From: Fagopyrum homotropicum
Taxonomy: Eukaryota > Streptophyta > Magnoliopsida > Caryophyllales > Polygonaceae
Assembly: GCA_033239125.1 (NCBI GenBank)
Contig: BSWB01000001.1
Coordinates: 53,599,001-53,663,000 of the forward strand
Reading direction: 5' to 3'
DNA: 64,000 bases
This document shows, in pieces, positions 48,740 through 62,039 of this stretch. The notes beneath the pieces were generated by a model. The model made no database searches. It saw only the letters and a program-made list of their open reading frames with translations, and was not told where the DNA came from. The position numbers and the translations under genes were made by a program. Every line of letters begins with the position of its first letter. Positions within the stretch are counted from its first letter, which is position 1.

Positions 48740-50406
48740 TGTTAGCATGAAATATTGCGATATTCTAGGCACTTATTCTAGTTGTTTTTCATTCGTTATT
48801 GTGTTCATGGATGGGGCATTGAAGCATTTGTTAGCTTGTTCACCTATATTTTCGATATGGAGGTCTACATTAGTTTGTGATTGATTATAGGTGAATGAGA
48901 GCTGAAACCGGACCATTTGAGAGAGAAAAGAGAGGATTCAATCATATCCAAGTATTAGGAACACATCAAGGAAGCTAAAGAAGGAGCTAAGATGGAGAAT
49001 GTTACGACACAAAGGAAACCACAAGCAATCTACACTTCCACGCCCTAAATTACGGGCGTAGAAGAGTCCACGCTCTAAACCACAGCCGTGGATCTTGGCA
49101 TCATGAGCGTGGAGCATTCTAGTAAGTTACACGGCCTAAAGTACGGTCGTGGAAGATGAGAAACACCGTAATCCAATTCCACGCCCTAAACCACGGTCGT
49201 GGAACATCAAGAGACCGTGATTTAGGCAATCCTTTGACGAATCATTTATTGCCACATCATCTACGTATTTGGGATGGAAGATATCTCTTACTCTACGGAT
49301 AAAAAGGCGGGAGGAGGGAGTTTTCAACAACCTCGCTTTGGGAGAGTTATCCTTAGGGTTTTCGTGAGGAACTTTGCGAAAGTGCCGACAGTTTGGATTC
49401 CCGAAGATTGTGTGTGGCGGAAGTTGCGCCCTTTTCTTAGGTTTTTATATTGAAGACGGATTGACATCCCGTTCTTCATGTTTGCCTAAGATCATTCTGA
49501 GGTTTTGTGTTATATTCTGAATCCATTGAGTATTCCATTTGGTGTTTGGATTTGAGATTGACTTTGAGTTATATTTGAGTTTTCGAGGGTTTTCATCTTT
49601 CATTCTTCTTAAATTGATTTTTGATATCATGACAATGGTTATTGGCTGAAACCCATTAGAAATTCTAAGGTGAAGGGTTGATAGTTGTGGCTTAGATGAT
49701 GATAGATCGATCGTAAACAAATTGGACCCTGAGAGTTAGAGAAACTTCATCGACGCCCTAAATCACGGTCTGTTCTTGGACTTCCACAGCCGTGGAACTC
49801 AAGATCTGCCCGTGATTTCCCCTCGTTTACGAAATTTGCTTTTACTTTAATCCAAGGTTAAAGATTAGCTTTAATCTAGTCTTGGCATGCCCTTTTCTAG
49901 GTAGTAGTGAGACTCATCACCCTCTATTTCGATTTCGAGTGTTACAACCTTAATCGTTTTAGTTAGTTTTGATCCTTGGGTTACAAGTTTGGGTATTTGA
50001 GATTAATTGTTGTCCATAGATCCTCTTTATACTGAAGCCTCAACAATCTTTATAGAGAGAGTCTTTGGGTTAGACATATAGGGTTTTGGAACTTCATCGT
50101 ACATTACCTTACTTTAGTATACCTTTACAATCCTCGACTCTGTCCTTATACTTATAGAATATCTTGAATCGATTGCCACAATTAGATACTTGGATCTTTA
50201 GGGTTGCTATTTTCCCAATATTTGCAAAGCTTATTACATTTACTTGCTTGACGATTTGCGAACTGAATTTGTTCCCCCCAAATCCCTGAGTTCGATACTC
50301 TGGAATTCTTGATTTACTACGCCGATCCGTACACTGCGGGTTCGCTTGCTTTGATTCTAGTTTTATAAATTTAAAGCTTATTTGCACGCACGCTTAGTGG
50401 CGAACA
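48740..50406 (+). repeat. Gypsy-A 3' LTR
   Basis: 1667 bp, same ends as the 5' LTR. It carries the same word clusters (about 49036-49220 and 49752-49820), several with point changes. Confidence 0.93.
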
Positions 50407-50411
50407 AGGAG

Positions 50412-51306
50412 CTTGCTTAAGACCGTAAAGAGCTTTGTCTAATTTAAAAACATGATTTGGAAATTCATCATTTTCAAAACCAGGAGGTTGAGCAACGTAG
50501 ACTTCTTCTTCTAAGAAGCCGTTTAGAAAAGCACATTTTACATCCATTTGAAAAAGTTTTATGCTCATGAAAGATGCAAATCCAAGTAGCATATGTATGG
50601 CTTCTAACATGGCAACTGGAGCAAAGGTCTCCTCATAATCAATACCTTCTTCTTGGTTATAGCCTTGTGCTACAAGTCGTGCATTATTTCGAATGACTTT
50701 GCCACTTTCATCCAATTTGTTTCGAAAGACCCATTTTGTGTCAATAACTGATTGATGTTTTGGTCTTGAAGTAAGAGTCCATACCTTGTTCCTCTTAAAT
50801 TCATTCAATTCATTTTGCATGGCAATGATCCAATCAGGTTCTTGAAGAGCTTGAGCGTAGTTCTTTGGCTCGACAAGTGAAACAAAAGCGGGGAAGGCAC
50901 ATAGATTGTTCACTTTAGATCTAGTTTGAACTCCAGCATTTGGATCTGAGATCACATTCTCTTGTGGATGATATAAGGAGTGTTGAACTTTTCTTATTTT
51001 AACAGATGGAGAAGATCCTGAAGGTTGAGCTTCATATGTTTGACTAGATTCAGGTACCGTTTGTATATTTCCTGTTGATCCAATCTCAAGGCCTTGAAGT
51101 TGGGTTTCAAGCCCTTGAAGTGGAGTTCTGTTATCACAGTTTCTTGTTTCAAGGTCTTGAAGGTGTGTTTCAAGGTCTTGAGGGTTTTCTTCGGTATCTT
51201 GAATCTTCTCCTGCATATTCTTGTCTCGATCTTTAGGATCTTCCTCTTCATCCGACTTATGATCTTCTCTTTGATTTAGATTTAGATTTGCAACACTTTC
51301 ACTCAA
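50412..51306 (-). pseudogene. Copia linker and RT N-terminal half
   Basis: The frame begins with a charged, repetitive linker whose DNA contains CAAGG(N)CTTG words (51086-51185), read as LQDLET/LQGLET repeats. RT then follows with WIIAMQNELNEFKRNKVWTL, VIDTKWVFRNKLDESG, ARLVAQGYNQEEGIDYEETF, QMDVKCAFLNGFLEEEVYV and KALYGLKQAP. There the Gypsy-A element interrupts it. Confidence 0.92.
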
Positions 51307-52424
51307 AGTACCATCATTACTTTCATCAAAAATAATATGAATGCTTTCCTCGACAATTTTTTGGTACGTTTGTTATAAACACGATAAGCTTTGTTATTTG
51401 AAGCATATCCAATGAATATAGCTTCATCACTACGTGCATCAAATTTCCCAAGATTATCTTTGCCATTGTTATGAACAAAACAAGTACATCCAATGGGTTT
51501 GAAATATGAAATATTTGGTTTTCTTCCTTTAAAGAGTTCATAAGGAGTCTTTTTCAAAATAGGGCGAATTAAACATCTATTTAAAATATAATTTGCAGTG
51601 TTTACTGCTTCAGCCCAAAAGCTTTTTGGCAAATTGTTTTCTAAAAGCATTATCCTAGACATATCCTCAAGAGTGCGGTTCTTTCGTTCCACAACTCCAT
51701 TTTGTTGAGGAGTTCTAGGGGCTGAAAAATTATGTGAAATGCCATATTTTGCACAAAACAAGTCAAACTTTAGTTGATCAAACTCTCTACCATGATCACT
51801 TCGTATGAAAACGATTGGTAGGTTTTTCAAAGTTTGTAACTCCTTACACAGTTTTGAAAACTCAAATAAAGCTTCAGATTTTTCTCGTAGAAAAGAAATC
51901 CATGTGAAACAAGAGAAATCATCCACTATAACAAGGATGTACTGCTTGCCTCTGGGAGATTTGACACGCATAGGTCCACAAAGATCCATGTGTAAAAGTT
52001 CAATAGGTCGAGAAGAACTTACAACTTTCTTAGGTTTGAATGAACCTCGTGTTTGTTTACCTTGTGTACACGCCTTACATAGATCATTAACCTTGAAATT
52101 TAGGTTTGGAAAACCACATACCAAATCTTTTGTAAGTAGCTTCTGCATGGTGTGCATGCTTACGTGACCAATTCTTCTATGCCAAAGCCTTGGATCATCA
52201 GTCAAGGCCTTTAAACATTTTAGCTTAGTTCCAATGCCAATTATGTCACACTTTCCTTTAATACCAAGTGTAATGGTTCCAGATGATTGCTTCTTTAAAT
52301 CTGAGAATAAAGAGCTTTTTTCACTCATGTGTCTTGAGCAACCATTATCTAATATCCATTTGTGCTCCTTTACCTTGGTGATATCCTGCAAAACAGCAAA
52401 CATCAACCTTTCCGGGTCGACCAA
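51303..52424 (-). pseudogene. Copia protease and integrase
   Basis: The protease site reads WILDNGCSRHM, where Copia proteases have D-S/T-G, so the catalytic triplet is altered. The pre-integrase zinc region (LWHRRIGHVSMHTMQKL...CKACTQGKQ) and the integrase core (HMDLCGPM, IVDDFSCFTWISFL, FIRSDHGREF, PRTPQQNGVVERKNRTL) follow. The D,D,E residues are present. The C-terminal part has NAYRVYNKRTKK-type sequence. It overlaps the next frame by four bases, so one frameshift separates it from RT. Otherwise the coding sequence is well preserved. Confidence 0.92.
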
Positions 52425-52501
52425 ATGACATATTTTGGTTCATACTCAGGTTCGATCATGTTTGGTGGTCTAGTACCTTTAGGAACCCAGATTTGTTTGA
52501 C

Positions 52502-53920
<1,419 letters not shown>

Positions 53921-54022
53921 ATTTTTAGAGTTGGATGGAAGCTCTCCATCTTATTCACCAAGAACCATTTCATGTGTGATGAATTTTCCAAGGAGGTCAT
54001 CAAGAGGAAGAGTTGTGAGATT

Positions 54023-54490
54023 CTAAGCTTCTTCAATAGTAGTCATTTTTGGTCCCCACTTGGCTTTAGGTAGGCTCCTTAGAACCTTCCTTACTTTCTC
54101 TTCATTTGTGAAGATCTTTCCTAGTGAGTCCAGGTTGTTCACAATCTCAGTAAATCTGGTGAACATATCTTTGATTGATTCATTTGAATTTATCTTGAAT
54201 AGCTCGTATTGTCTGAGGAATATGCTAATCTTTGTTTCCATGAGTTGACTTGTTCCTTCATAAGTGACAACAAGCTTGTCCCATATTTCTTTAGCACTCT
54301 TGCATGATGAGATACGGTTGAATTCATTTGCATCTAATCCACAATATAGTAGGTTCATTGCTTTGTAATTCTTTGACACACTGTTCAGGTCAGCTTGTGT
54401 GAAGTCATCTTCCTTCTTTGGGACTTGGACATCTTCAACCGTTGTCATTGGAACTTTAGGTTCGTTTTGAATGATGCTCCAAAGCTCCAT
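54023..54490 (-). pseudogene. Copia gag N-terminal part (UBN2-type)
   Basis: The frame of 155 codons has MELWSIIQNEPKVPMTT, NLLYCGLDANEFNRISSC, AKEIWDKLVVTYEGTSQL, ETKISIFLRQYELFKI and EKVRKVLRSLPKAKWGPKM. This is the gag core of Copia elements, which forms the particle shell. It ends at a stop codon about 100 nt before the frame with the Asp tract, so one lesion separates the two. Confidence 0.9.
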
Positions 54491-54654
54491 GTCCTAGTCA
54501 ATAATGAACATACGCATGAGTGCTCTCCAATGAGCAAAGTTGTTGACACAAAAGAGTGGTGGTCGGGATGAGGATCTTCCTTGAGCAAATCCACCATCAC
54601 CCACAGGATTCATGATTAGTCTCACTGATGGTTAAATCAATAAACGTGAGTCTA

Positions 54655-54666
54655 CCTCTGATACCA
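54655..54666 (-). promoter_or_regulatory. Copia primer-binding site
   Basis: On the minus strand TGGTATCAGAGG, two bases after the 5' LTR end CGGTTCTTCA. It is complementary to the 3' end of initiator tRNA-Met. Confidence 0.92.
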
Positions 54667-54668
54667 AC

Positions 54669-55903
54669 TGAAGAACCGGTAGGTCAAATAAAAGGTTAAA
54701 AGATACTCTAGAAGGAGGTTGAATAGAGTATGGGAACTTTTTGCAAACCAAATCTCAAGGCCTTGAAACTCCTTTCAAGGGCCTTGATGTCAATTTGTGT
54801 TCTTTGTGAAACTTTGATTTCAAGGACTTTGAAACTACTTTCAAGGGCCTTGACTTCTTGCTCCTGCAAAACAAAGTTAGTCATAGTAAAGTATATATGG
54901 TGCGGAATTGAAAAGATCGACACGAGGATATGTTTACGAAGTTTGGCTCTAAATAGCCTACTCTCCGTCCCAGGGTATAGCCTTAGGATCTAACTATCTA
55001 TTATCAGCTTCAAAGAGTCCTAGATACAAACTAGAAGAAATCCCCTTCTTCTCTCACTATAGTCAATGCTACGATCTAGCTTCAACTCTTAACCTAGCTA
55101 TAACAGCCTAGTTACTTTGCAAAGTAATACACACTCTAGTATAACACTATTTAGATCTTCCAATGGAGCTCTAATGTTTTCTCTCTCTAAGGGGATAAAG
55201 CTTTAGTGTGAATGAGAGAAAGAAAAACAACGAATGAAGATGATCAGGTTGCTAGAAAATGTAAGGATATTTTCCTGTGTAAGCTTGTGTATTTATCTTC
55301 TTCGACCATCATCTTCATTTATAATCTTCTATGGAGAAGTCTTCTAGGCGTTGTAAAGATGACCGTTTGAAGATGAATCTTCTTCTCCATGAAGATCGTT
55401 TCTTGTTTCGAGATAAGGTAGACGTTGCAAATCTTTAGCTCTTGAGAACACGTCGAGTCCTTAACTCCTTGATCTTCTCGTCTTTTGAATCGAGAGAGAG
55501 AAGATATTATTCTTGCCGCTTTTTGTTTAGAAAATCTTCTGAAAAGATTCTCTAATCTTCGGTTGAGATCTTTCTTCGGTTGATGAGATCTTTCTATTAA
55601 GAAAAAATCTTCCTGGAAAATCTTCAGCTCATTTGAATTCTTGTTTCGTGCATCTGTAACTCCAAGGTCCTTGAATTCATCCCTTTGTAAACGCTATCTT
55701 CCTTTGTCCTTGAGTTATACTTCAAGGTTATTGAAATTCATATCAAGGCCCTTGACATTTAGACAAAACCTGCACTGAATTCAAACCAACCAAATATCTA
55801 GAGAATATAATCAATACATTGTTAGTATATCTAACTACTACATTTGTGTTAAGTCTTCCATCATCAACACCTGTAAAACATTTTAATCAAGGTGAAGTTT
55901 TCA
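54669..55903 (-). repeat. Copia (Sirevirus-like) 5' LTR
   Basis: Same ends and content as the 3' LTR, about 20 bp shorter because of small indels. A TATA box is at 55316-55323, with CAAGG-word clusters on either side. Confidence 0.93.
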
Positions 55904-56240
55904 TATATGAAAGAAAATAGTCTTAAATTTATACCAGAAAGAAAAGCATATAAGCAAACCCGTAGATCAATCGCAATAAGGCAAATATTCCAGTGTCATT
56001 CACAAGGACTATGGTGAAATCAAGCAGTATATCAAATCTAGGAAAGAAACTTGCAAAATATCATAGAACAAAGCAAAGCAATTAAGGAAGATATAATAAT
56101 CATGAAAGAATGTAGATTCTAGAGATCATAACGTCACGTTGTGGTTTTCGATTCAAGATTTCTAAAGATCTATGGACAAGGTTGGGGTTGCTATGGAAAG
56201 GTGTTTCTAAGGTGGGATAGATTACGGGGGAGGTCTCACT

Positions 56241-57652
56241 TGTAAGATCCTTAGTTGTTGAGGTGTTGAGTGTACAGGTTTATGCCTAAACCGCCCTTAC
56301 GGTTTGCAAAGCCCGTCCTTGCGGCCTGCCTGGTCTGCCCCTACGCCTCCATGAGCCGCCCCTGTGGTTTATGGTGGGCTGCAACCGGCTTTGTTGACTC
56401 TTGACCCGTTCTCTACTTCTTCCTTCCTCTATAAGTTTCTTCTCTCACTCCTGATGAGGGCTTCACCTTTTTCACAGCTTCATCTCCTACTTTATGCTCT
56501 TCTTCTCTTCTTCTTCTTCCCTCTTTGAATCTTCATCTTGTTTTCCTTGGTCTTGTGAGAGTTTTGAAGTGAGATTGATGCTTGGTTAATGTTGATGATG
56601 ATAGTTAATGTTGTTGTGTCTTTGATGAGCCAGCCTTGAGCTTGTGGTGTGTGATCTCCCTCTACTAAGTTACAGCTTGGTCAGTTCTTCATTCCTTTCT
56701 TCCTATCTTTCTTCCTTCTTTCTTCTTTCTTCTTTGTTCCCTTTCTAGCTTAGGTTCCACAAGATTTGATCTTGTGGCAACCTTCTTAGGCTTGGTTTGA
56801 TGTATATATGTATGTATATGTATGTGCTTGGCTGTTAGACGTTGAAGAAGTGAAGAAAGGCAAGTGAAGGATCGAAGAGAAGTCGAGGACGAGCCTTCTA
56901 CTGTCCAACCGCCCTTGCGCAACCTCGGGACCGCCCCTGTGCCTGGTGTGCTCAACCTAGGTGCAGGGGCGGCTCAACCTAGGTACAGGGGTGGCTCAGC
57001 TCAGGTGCAGGGGCGGTTGATGTGCAGTAGCTGAACCCTGACTTCTCTTCGATCTTTCACTCGACCCTCTTCACTTATTCACCACACAACAAGCATACAC
57101 ATACATATATACACATATATGAGCATCAAAACGTCCAGGAAAGGTCCGCACAAGCCTAGGCTTGTGAATCCTAAGCTAAAGAGGAAGAAAGGAAGAAAGA
57201 AAGAGGAAGAAGAAGGACTCACCACAACCAGAACCTAAATAGAAGGGAAGATCAACACCAACACCACCTCAGCTGGCTCTCATAGCACAACAACACATCC
57301 ATCATCATCAATCCAAGCTCCGAGCTCAACAACACTCTCAAAACTCACACAAGATCCAAAGGAACACCAAGGAGATGATCAAAGGAAGAGAGGAAGATGA
57401 ACTTGAGGAGAAGAGGGTCGGAGAAGATGAGAAACCCTCATCGGGAAGAAAAGGGAAGATTATAAAGGAAACTAGGATAAATCACGGGTCAAGAGGTCAA
57501 CAAAGACGGCTGCAGCCGCAGGAAACCATAGGGGCGGACCTGTTGAGCCGCAGGGGCGGACCACAATACCCGCATGGGTGGCCCACTGAACACCTAGGGG
57601 CGGCTAGGACCTGCTCAGCTCTACTCAGCACCTAAAAACTAAGGCTCTTACA
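56241..57652. repeat. Large inverted repeat of two LTR-like arms
   Basis: The arms 56241-about 56945 and about 56950-57652 are imperfect reverse complements over roughly 700 bp, with outer ends TGTAAGA(T/G)CCTTAG. Each arm, read inward, has CCGCCCC/GGGGCGG words near its start, a TATA box (56430-56435, and 57461-57466 on the minus strand), pyrimidine-rich leader text, and more words at the centre (56908-57020). The arms therefore look like two LTRs, each truncated at the junction and joined head-to-head. No coding region or target duplication was found. A transcript across it would fold into a long hairpin. Confidence 0.8.
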
Positions 57653-58050
57653 AAGGCTTTTAACCCTTGTACCTCAGCATCACAATCTGCATCTATTCCT
57701 TCCTCTACAATGCTCAAACTCAAGCTCTTTTCAAGAGGATCTTTAGTCAAAATTGAACTCACTAATTCTCTTGATTCTTCTTCCTCACAAATGATGAAAA
57801 CATCGTCTCCAAGAGCTGATCCTCTAACCATAGCGAATAACGTGAAATCAATGTTCTTCTCACCAATGCTGAAGGAGAGTGTGGCGTTCTTACAATCAAC
57901 CATACATCCCAAAGTAGCAAGGAATGATCTTCCAGGGATGATCGGAACTAGATAATCTTTAGTAATGTCTAGTACCACAAAATCAATGGGAATATAGAAT
58001 TTACCAAGGTGAACGGGAATATCTTCTAGGATTCCCACTGGATGCGTTAT
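57653..58050 (-). pseudogene. Gypsy aspartic protease fragment
   Basis: The minus-strand frame has PVGILEDIPVHLGKFYIPID, DYLVPIIPGRSFLATLGCMV and NATLSFSIGEKNIDFTL. These are the C-terminal half of a Gypsy retropepsin, including the IIPGRSFLAT segment. The N-terminal side, with the catalytic D-T/S-G, is cut off by the LTR that begins at 58051. Confidence 0.85.
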
Positions 58051-59100
58051 TGTTCGCTCCAAAGTGTGTCCAGAATAAGTCTTAAATTTATAACCAAGAA
58101 TAAGCAAAAGTGAACCTGTAGTGTACGGATCAATCGCAGTATTAGCAAATATTCCAGGGCCGATCACAAGGGCTATGGTGAAATCAAGTACGGTATATAA
58201 CTTTAGGTTGTAAATGCAAACTAGAACAACAAAGAACAATGAATGATATAAATCAGATAAGGGAATGCAGATTCTAGAGATCAAAGTATCCAGTTGTGGT
58301 TTCGACTCAAGATTTCTCAAGGATAAACGTGGACAAAGCTGAGGTTTGCAAAGGGAAGGTATTTCTACGACGGGGATTGATCACCGGGTAATTCTCACCA
58401 TCCACTATCCCAAACCAAAGATCCTATTACCGGGTAAGTCTCAAGGAACTAAGGAAACACTATCTCTCAAATCAACAACTCGCACCTAAGGGAACATAAC
58501 TAACCATCACCGGGTAAGTCTCAGGTTAACTCTCAAAGGTGGGATGAAAGCACACACAAACCCTAACAAAGGATATACCTTTGTTACCTAACACTCATCA
58601 TCACCGGTAAACAAGCAAATAAATTACCGGGTAAGTCTCTTCCTAGGCTTGAATGTAAACCAGGAAAGGTGCAACAAGGATAGGATTTGGCAAACTATAA
58701 CCTAAACTCAAGATCGGGCAAGCAGCAGGCAATCTCGTGCAGTTCTTATCGATCTCGGTCGAGATGACTCCAAGAACAGTCCGAGACGGTTTAGGGTTAA
58801 CTCAAATTTCAGGGTCCACTCACGATAAAGGTTTATTCTTTCATCGTCTATACCACAACCTTCAACTAATCACCCTAGAATCGCAAGAGTTTTAGCCAAC
58901 GATCATCATTTTCAAAGCAATCAAATATTCAATCAAGAAGTCAAGCAAAGAGAAAAAAACACTCAACAAAGGTATTTCAATTATCAAAGCAAACAATCTA
59001 ACAACGTATCAATAACGTGTTCCAAAAGAATGACAACAATCAACTATCAACTTTCCAAGAAAACCTTACAACTTGTCTTCCCTTCTTCCTTGAACACTAA
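58051..59100 (-). repeat. Gypsy LTR (type C) inserted between protease and gag; right end uncertain
   Basis: It begins TGTTCGCTCC and matches the split copy at 25058/55909-56240. It has four ACCGGGT-centred motifs (58386-58640), the mirror image of those in Gypsy-B LTRs, and the word ATCTCGGTCGAGAT (58752-58765). I could not find the right terminus or a target duplication. The end is set where gag-like sequence resumes. Confidence 0.65.
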
Positions 59101-59114
59101 GTAATCTCTCCTTA

Positions 59115-59904
59115 GATCTCTTCCTTCTGTAAATCCTTACTTCGCACTCATGGATCTTTGTTTTAGATTCTCCAACCGTTGTCTTAACTCTCTAGCATGG
59201 TGTTGAGGCACAAATCGAGCTCTCATCAATGCCTTTATTTGCTCTCATCTGTTATGGTCCGGATATAGTGTCCTTCTCCTTTCCTTTACTAAATGATCCC
59301 ACCAAACTAATGCATATCCTTGGAATTCCAATGCAGCTAACTGGATCTCCTTTGCTCACTTAAGTTATGGCAAGACCATATTTGCTCAATCTCAGTCTTC
59401 CACTCCATGTAAGCATTCGGATCACACTTTCCTTCAAAACTCGGAATTTTGAGGTTCACTTTTCCAATTCCGTCATTCTCTTGGAGGGATCTATATAGTT
59501 CCACGTCTCGACCTCTCCTAGAACAATGGTTCCGTCTAGGATAGTCTCTCCACATGCCTTCGTCATCATCCCCCTCGAAATCTTGAAAATCATCAACAAA
59601 TTCCGGAGTATTAGGTGCATGAAAATTAGGATTTGGATATCTCATACCTGGCCCTAGGTGGCTCTTGGAGGTGGATCCGGGGCTGGGGGCATAGGTGGAT
59701 TACGTGAAGCTTCGCTAACTTCGAATGTAGATCTAGGTTGAAATCTCGACTGGACAAGGACAAGATTCTAGGGCGAGATTCCAGCTTCTCCATCCGTTCA
59801 ACCAAGGTTGGGATTGTTACCATGAGTTGTTTAAGCATGTCTATGGCCTCCATATCCGAGGAACCACTTTTATGTGAACCTTGAGGGATAGTTTGCTTCA
59901 ACAT
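59115..59904 (-). pseudogene. Gypsy gag fragment
   Basis: The frames 59626-59904 and 59337-59645 plus the stretch to about 59115 have NLKIPSFEGKCDPNAYMEW, QIWSCHNLSE, ALEFQGYALVWWDHLVKE and ARELRQRLENLKQ. This is the retrotransposon-gag core, with several stops and frameshifts. It is downstream of the PBS at 61331 on the minus strand, and the protease at 57653 continues it. Confidence 0.82.
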
Positions 59905-61330
59905 CTACAAAATACGCAAAGTAACAACAAACTTGTGAAGTTAGTGAAAACAAAAGCACCTTACTTGTTTTCTCTCACACTCAGACTCTATTGTGATATC
60001 TCAAGCTAATTTGATGTAATTTCCTTAGATGGATTAATACTCCTTTAGAATTGGTAACTAGCTTCAACTAGAAACTCCTTAGATGACTCAAGTAGTCGAC
60101 TTGGTTTGAAAGAAGGTTCTTGTGTTGAAAGATAGTCAAGGTCAACCTGTTGGAGTTCTATGCACATAATTGACACAAAGTGGAAAGAATATTGCAAGTA
60201 GACGCAACTAGTATGATAGAAAGTATAGATACTAACACACCCAAGAAAATAAACTCAGTGTGTTTAGAGTAGAAAGAGGCAAGAAATAGGCACACAAGTG
60301 ACTAAGAATAAAGTTGTACGTACCTTGAACTTATGCAATTAGAGAGAGATAGCCAGGTAGGTTTAGTCTCGACGATAGTTAATCTCGGTCACAATCTCGC
60401 CCGAGATTTCTCAGTGGGGGTCGAGGTTTCTTAAAAGCAATGTATTTTGGCTATGAATTGGATCAAGGGTGGTATGAAACTTCTTCTCTATATGTCCTCT
60501 TGAACTTGACACACTTGAATTTCACAACTTTTGCCTCAAAAACATCCAATAAATCGCAACAATAGCAAATCTCGGCCAATATCTCGGGCGAGATTTTGGA
60601 CTGGGGGTCGAGATTTTTGAACGTCAAGTGTTGATGAAAATCACTGAATATGTTGTGGGATATATTCCTCCCTTGTTTCCTTGATGATCCCTTCTCAGTT
60701 GGGTCGCAACAACTCGTACTCGAAGGCCCTTCCTAAGCTTTTGGGTATATTTGATTATATGAAACGGCATTAGGAATATGGTATTGAACTTTTTTGTTTG
60801 ACTTTCTTGTGGAGTTATGGGAATGGTTTATAGATATATGAGATAGACGGCTATTGTAAGGGAATATGAAAAGATTTTGGATAGACATTCGGTTAGGATT
60901 TGAAAGATATGATAAGATCTCACCTATTAGATAAGATAGCAACAATAATATCAATTGTAAATCTTTCCTTTTGGATATAGTAGCTGGATATAATCAGATT
61001 TGACTCAAATCTGGTGTGGAACTCATCTAGACTATGGCGAAGATCACGAAGCTTGTAGTTCAAGCAAAGCAAAATCTCGGTGTGTGCATGCCAAATCTCG
61101 GGCGAGGCTGGTCTGGAACTCAAACAAGATTCAAGCTAGGGTTGATTGGCTTGTGTTTGAGTATGACGTCTCTCTCTTCTCTAATAGACACAAGACAAAG
61201 TACGTTAACTCAAATAGTCTCACAAAAGATATAACAATAAGCAAATACTCTATTTTTATATGACTCAAAGAAGACTCAAATAAAAATACTCAAACTGTAT
61301 GGTGCGGCTGAGTTAAACTTCAATCGATTA
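59905..61330 (-). other. Gypsy 5' leader region with ATCTCG words
   Basis: It lies between PBS and gag (minus strand) and is non-coding. Words: AATCTCGCCCGAGATT (60393-60408), ATCTCGGGCGAGAT (60581-60594) and AATCTCGGGCGAGG (61093-61106), with half-words between. A GGGGGTCGAG phrase follows the first two. Confidence 0.65.
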
Positions 61331-61342
61331 GCTTTGATACCA
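61331..61342 (-). promoter_or_regulatory. Primer-binding site of the outer Gypsy element
   Basis: On the minus strand TGGTATCAAAGC, three bases after an LTR end reading CGCATCA. One base differs from the usual initiator Met-tRNA complement. Confidence 0.75.
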
Positions 61343-61345
61343 CTT

Positions 61346-62038
61346 TGATGCGAGGATGATACCGTAGTTTCCCGATCTAGATTGAAGTCCACGACAAAAG
61401 CAAATTTTGGGTACAATCTCTAGCGAGATTGTATGGGTAGGGTTGAGAATTATGAAAACTCAAAGGTTAAGAACGTGATTAATATGGACGACAATGGTAA
61501 GACTCAAAAGATGAAATATGGATGAAATAGATGATAATATAAGAAGATTACAACCAAGATATTCTTGCAAAGCTTCTTGACCAATTGGATTAAAACTCTC
61601 AACAAAGAGCTTACCTTAACCCTTCCTTCTTCAACCTTACACAAGCCTTTTAAGTAATACAAGCACAAGGAGAGACTAACTTGACTAGTAACACCAACCT
61701 TTGAGAAGATTAACACAACTTAACAAGGACTCACCATGATTCATGAAAGGCTCTCTTTTTTTATTGAATAGGAATGAATAAAATGCACACTTCATGAACG
61801 AAGCAACAAGTATCTCACAATGACTTGGATCGAAATAATAAAAAACTTAACCAACTGAATCTTGACCTCCTAAGGCTATTTATAGGCGAGATTCTCCTAA
61901 AAGATAAAAGAATTAAAATAATCCTACATAAACATTATCTTGTATAAATCTTAAAAAGATTAATTGTCCAATCTCGACCTCTCTCGGTTCAAGAGATTTT
62001 TCTATCTCGGCCGAAATAGTTATGGTAAGGCCGAGATC
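61346..62038 (-). repeat. LTR (type D) of the outer Gypsy element, right end approximate
   Basis: It starts TGATGCGAGG on the plus map. It contains a TATA box, TATAAATAG on the minus strand (61876-61884). ATCTCGG words lie upstream of it (61970-62038), and a perfect ACAATCTC-TAGC-GAGATTGT lies in the leader (61413-61432). Pol-like sequence starts at 62040, so the LTR must end near there, but its terminal dinucleotide was not fixed. Confidence 0.6.
61876..61884 (-). promoter_or_regulatory. TATA box of LTR type D
   Basis: CTATAAATAG context on the minus strand, about 90 nt downstream of the nearest ATCTCGG words. Confidence 0.6.
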
Positions 62039-62039
62039 T

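Larger units (their letters stand above)
29296..50406 (+). mobile_element. Athila-like Ty3/Gypsy element (Gypsy-A), host to nested Gypsy-B units
   Basis: LTRs are 29296-30961 (1666 bp) and 48740-50406 (1667 bp), starting TGTTAGCATG and ending GGCGAACA. The target duplication AGGAG flanks it (29291-29295 and 50407-50411). The PBS at 30968 is complementary to tRNA-Asp, as in Athila/Tat elements. Gag, part of pol and a post-pol ORF are recognisable. All of its PR and most of its RT are missing, replaced by Gypsy-B sequence between about 32636 and 43087. It is defective but recently moved, judging by close LTR similarity by eye. Confidence 0.92.

Noticed and set aside
58046..58050. GTTAT as target duplication of the LTR at 58051
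   Set aside because: The only nearby matching copy (about 59243) is not preceded by an LTR end in CA and lies within gag-like sequence.
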